Source of the DNA: Bacteroides intestinalis DSM 17393
Lineage (GTDB): Bacteria; Bacteroidota; Bacteroidia; Bacteroidales; Bacteroidaceae
Direction: 5' to 3'
DNA length: 64,000 nt
NCBI RefSeq assembly: GCF_000172175.1
Contig: NZ_ABJL02000008.1
Location: 2,666,001-2,730,000 of the forward strand
Part shown: one piece after another, positions 61,845 through 64,000 of the stretch
Numbering within the stretch: position 1 is the stretch's first letter
How the letters are laid out: every line of letters begins with the position of its first letter
Program-made: the position numbers and the translations under genes
Notes under the pieces: model-generated
Seen by the model: the letters and a program-made list of their open reading frames with translations, nothing else
Told to the model about the DNA's origin: nothing
The model's database searches: none

Positions 61845-63614
61845 ATGAAAGGACAGTTTTTAAATAAAGCATTTCATACTCTGACGGAAGCATTTCAGAA
61901 TTGCCTGAAACGTTTTCCAACCACAGTATGTTTTGTCCTTGCACTTACCGCCTATCTGGCTTATCTGGTATCTACCGAAATGGATGATGAAAAGAAGCTG
62001 ACGCTGGTTTTGGGTTATTACTTCTCTGTCGGTACTCTGCTCTCACTCACTCTCCATCTGTGGAGCGAAGAGATAAAGAACCGGATTAAAGAAATCAGCG
62101 TGCACATTGTGATGCATGTATTGCTTATTGCCGACGCAGTGTATCTCTACAGCCTCTCTCCGGAGCGGTCGCTCACAGAAATAAGCATAGCTCACGGAGC
62201 GGCTATCCTCGCTTTGTGGCTTTCAGTCTTTTTCCTCTCATTCACCCAAGAAAAGAATGACATTCCAAGCTGGAACTTTGCTTCCTACACCGTAGGGGCT
62301 TTTGTTACGGCAAACGTGGTGGGACTGATTATGAGTGGCGGAATAAGCCTGCTCGTCTTTTCACTCCACCAACTTTTCGATGTAGATGTAAGCTGGAAAT
62401 GTTACCTGTATATCCTTGTTGTATGCAGTGTATTGCTTCCGATGCTGCTCTTCCTCGGTATGTTGCCCAAAAATAAGCTAAAGCACAACCAAGAACCGCA
62501 ACCATCGGAGTTCCTGAACGGAACGATACATTTCCTTTTTCTCCCGCTCATGGCAGGATATCTGCTTGTGCTCTATATCTATGCCACCCGCATCCTTATC
62601 AGTTGGGAACTGCCTACAGGCTGGGTATCCTGGCTCGTTGTGGCGCTCATGGCGGGATGCATCGCCATTGAATTCGGACTGTATCCGTCACGGGTCAGTG
62701 AATCAAAGCGCATAAACGAATGGATTGCACGCTGGCTGCCTGCCCTGGTATTGCCGTTACTGATATTAATGACAGTCGGCATCATCCGCCGCTTCAACGA
62801 TTATGGTGTCACAATCAACCGGCTTTATCTGATCACACTCAATATCTGGTGTTATATCGTTTGCTTCGGACTGGTCCTCACCCGGGCACGCCGCATCAGT
62901 TGGATTCCCATTTCATTTTCCATCATCTTCCTGCTGACTTCCGTATTGCCGGTGAACTATGCAAGTATCACCCGGAACGTTATGCGCCGTAGCATAGAGA
63001 AGGAACTGGCACGAAGCGGTAAAACAGACTTGCCCCTTTCACGCAACCAGTACGACAACTGGCTGGATTCACTTCCGGCAAAGACTGCATTGCAAGTAAA
63101 CGACCGGCTCCGTTATCTGCACTACTGGTTCGGACGGAAAAGCATAGCCGACCTTGTGGACAAAGACGCATCATTCTATTATGCCAAAAACCGTTTCGGT
63201 CAGAACAGTGATGAAACGGCCGACAACGATAAAGCCGCTGACAATAACCGGGCTATATCATACAGTGCTCAGGCATCCTCACTGACAAGCATCGAGATTC
63301 CTAAGGGATACAGCTGTTTCGTTATCATACCGGAATCAAGCAGGCAACTCAAGATTCCACATAAGTATATAGAAACAGGAGTATTGCCCGCCTCTCTCGG
63401 TACCCGGACAGATAAAATGAACGATACGGCATACATTGACCTTAAAAACATTAAAGCACTTCAACGTTATAAATATGGTGAAATGCCTCCCGCTCAATTC
63501 AAATGTAACTCCGATAAGTGCCTCTTCATACTGACAGGCTTCTCCTTAGATTATCAAGAGGAAGGAAACGAGGCTCTTTTCCTGAATATAAACGGCTATT
63601 TATTCAGGAAATAA
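61845..63614 (+). CDS. DUF4153 multi-pass membrane protein
   Basis: 589 residues with about ten to twelve membrane helices in the first 380 residues (for example F-V-L-A-L-T-A-Y-L-A-Y-L, L-V-L-P-L-L-I-L-M-T-V). A soluble C-terminal domain of about 200 residues follows. DUF4153 function is unknown. It lies between prfA and pyrF on the same strand. Confidence 0.8.
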   Translation: MKGQFLNKAFHTLTEAFQNCLKRFPTTVCFVLALTAYLAYLVSTEMDDEKKLTLVLGYYFSVGTLLSLTLHLWSEEIKNRIKEISVHIVMHVLLIADAVYLYSLSPERSLTEISIAHGAAILALWLSVFFLSFTQEKNDIPSWNFASYTVGAFVTANVVGLIMSGGISLLVFSLHQLFDVDVSWKCYLYILVVCSVLLPMLLFLGMLPKNKLKHNQEPQPSEFLNGTIHFLFLPLMAGYLLVLYIYATRILISWELPTGWVSWLVVALMAGCIAIEFGLYPSRVSESKRINEWIARWLPALVLPLLILMTVGIIRRFNDYGVTINRLYLITLNIWCYIVCFGLVLTRARRISWIPISFSIIFLLTSVLPVNYASITRNVMRRSIEKELARSGKTDLPLSRNQYDNWLDSLPAKTALQVNDRLRYLHYWFGRKSIADLVDKDASFYYAKNRFGQNSDETADNDKAADNNRAISYSAQASSLTSIEIPKGYSCFVIIPESSRQLKIPHKYIETGVLPASLGTRTDKMNDTAYIDLKNIKALQRYKYGEMPPAQFKCNSDKCLFILTGFSLDYQEEGNEALFLNINGYLFRK

Positions 63615-63649
63615 TAAAGCGTATCATAAACAGACTAAATATATCCAAT

Positions 63650-64000
63650 ATGAACAAACAACAACTTTTTGAAAATATCAAGCGTAAGAAATCATTCCTC
63701 TGCGTAGGTCTGGATACAGACATCAAGAAAATCCCGGAACACTTGTTGAAAGAAGAAGATCCGATCTTCGCCTTCAATAAAGCCATCATCGACGCAACGG
63801 CTGACCTTTGCATTGCCTACAAACCGAACCTCGCTTTCTATGAGAGCATGGGCGTGAAAGGCTGGATCGCTTTTGAAAAGACTGTGAAATATATCAAGGA
63901 AAACTATCCCGACCAATTCATCATTGCCGATGCAAAGCGTGGTGATATTGGAAATACCTCTGCCATGTATGCCCGCACATTCTTCGACGAACTGGACATC
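63650..64000 (+). CDS. pyrF: Orotidine 5'-phosphate decarboxylase, N-terminal part (cut by window end)
   Basis: 117 residues before the window edge. F-L-C-V-G-L-D-T-D is the conserved start of the barrel, A-Y-K-P-N-L-A-F-Y-E the substrate-phosphate region, and I-I-A-D-A-K-R-G-D-I-G the D-x-K-x-x-D catalytic motif. It completes UMP synthesis. The C-terminal part is outside the window. Confidence 0.93.
   Translation, partial: MNKQQLFENIKRKKSFLCVGLDTDIKKIPEHLLKEEDPIFAFNKAIIDATADLCIAYKPNLAFYESMGVKGWIAFEKTVKYIKENYPDQFIIADAKRGDIGNTSAMYARTFFDELDI

Noticed and set aside
1..64000. tRNA or rRNA genes
   Set aside because: No cloverleaf with a T-loop consensus and no rRNA stretches were recognised by eye; a tRNA scan would be needed to exclude a missed one.

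Overview
The window reads as a chromosomal segment from the order Bacteroidales, most likely genus Bacteroides. The grounds are the Bacteroides-type -7 box (TAnnTTTG) in front of many genes, a Mfa/FimA-type fimbrial operon, a hybrid two-component regulator next to a polysaccharide-utilisation cluster, and Bacteroidetes-specific families (DUF3256, DUF3575, DUF3868, DUF4906, DUF5715, HU-HIG). No rRNA or tRNA gene was recognised.

Layout. 1-2100: RNA-repair cassette (3' end of rtcB, an RNA ligase, an HD-phosphatase/polynucleotide-kinase fusion). 2138-2850: MNT/HEPN pair. 2900-5650: decayed outer-membrane gene, YitT-family membrane protein, DUF3256 protein, free methionine sulfoxide reductase. 5780-14389: six-gene fimbrial operon on the minus strand, with two divergent membrane-anchored AraC-type regulators (14798-17102). 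17171-22346: EamA transporter, truA, DUF5715, YdeI-like, nnr and an HU-like gene. 22888-37745: polysaccharide locus (hybrid regulator with a degenerate kinase, Ser-type sulfatase, amber-interrupted GH2, GH88, heparinase II/III-like lyase, beta-helix lipoprotein, TonB-dependent receptor without a SusD partner). 38034-40970: peptide deformylase, a secreted protein and a complete-looking retron. 41085-56736: POT transporter, hpt, adk, AraC/DUF1593 pair, then a housekeeping run (obgE, pgeF, lspA, B3/4 protein, M23 peptidase, phoH, purC, menG, aroE, hydrolase, TPM protein, lemA). 56858-59404: ECF sigma factor with a membrane partner, a 6S-like rod RNA, a small ORF and an amber-interrupted PIN toxin with its antitoxin. 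59512-64000: purM, prfA, DUF4153 protein and the start of pyrF.

Strongest unusual signals. (1) A retron at 39692-40974: the RT has the retron-type NxxxH and xTG motifs and an N-terminal membrane anchor. The ncRNA has 12-bp a1/a2 arms, a TTAGC branching motif, an msr hairpin and an msd hairpin, and a perfectly spaced -33/-7 promoter fires at a1. (2) Two arrays of four 18-bp dyads at fixed 22- or 23-bp period, one before the sigma factor and one in the HU-gene leader, with unrelated sequences but the same design. (3) A palindromic element in three copies, each at a gene 3' end. It supplies new C-termini to PhoH and the DUF3256 protein, and one copy encloses the remains of a four-helix-bundle (23S-IVS type) gene. 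(4) Two genes (GH2 and PIN) broken only by an in-frame TAG where CAG (Gln) is expected. (5) A hybrid regulator whose phospho-accepting His is a Tyr.
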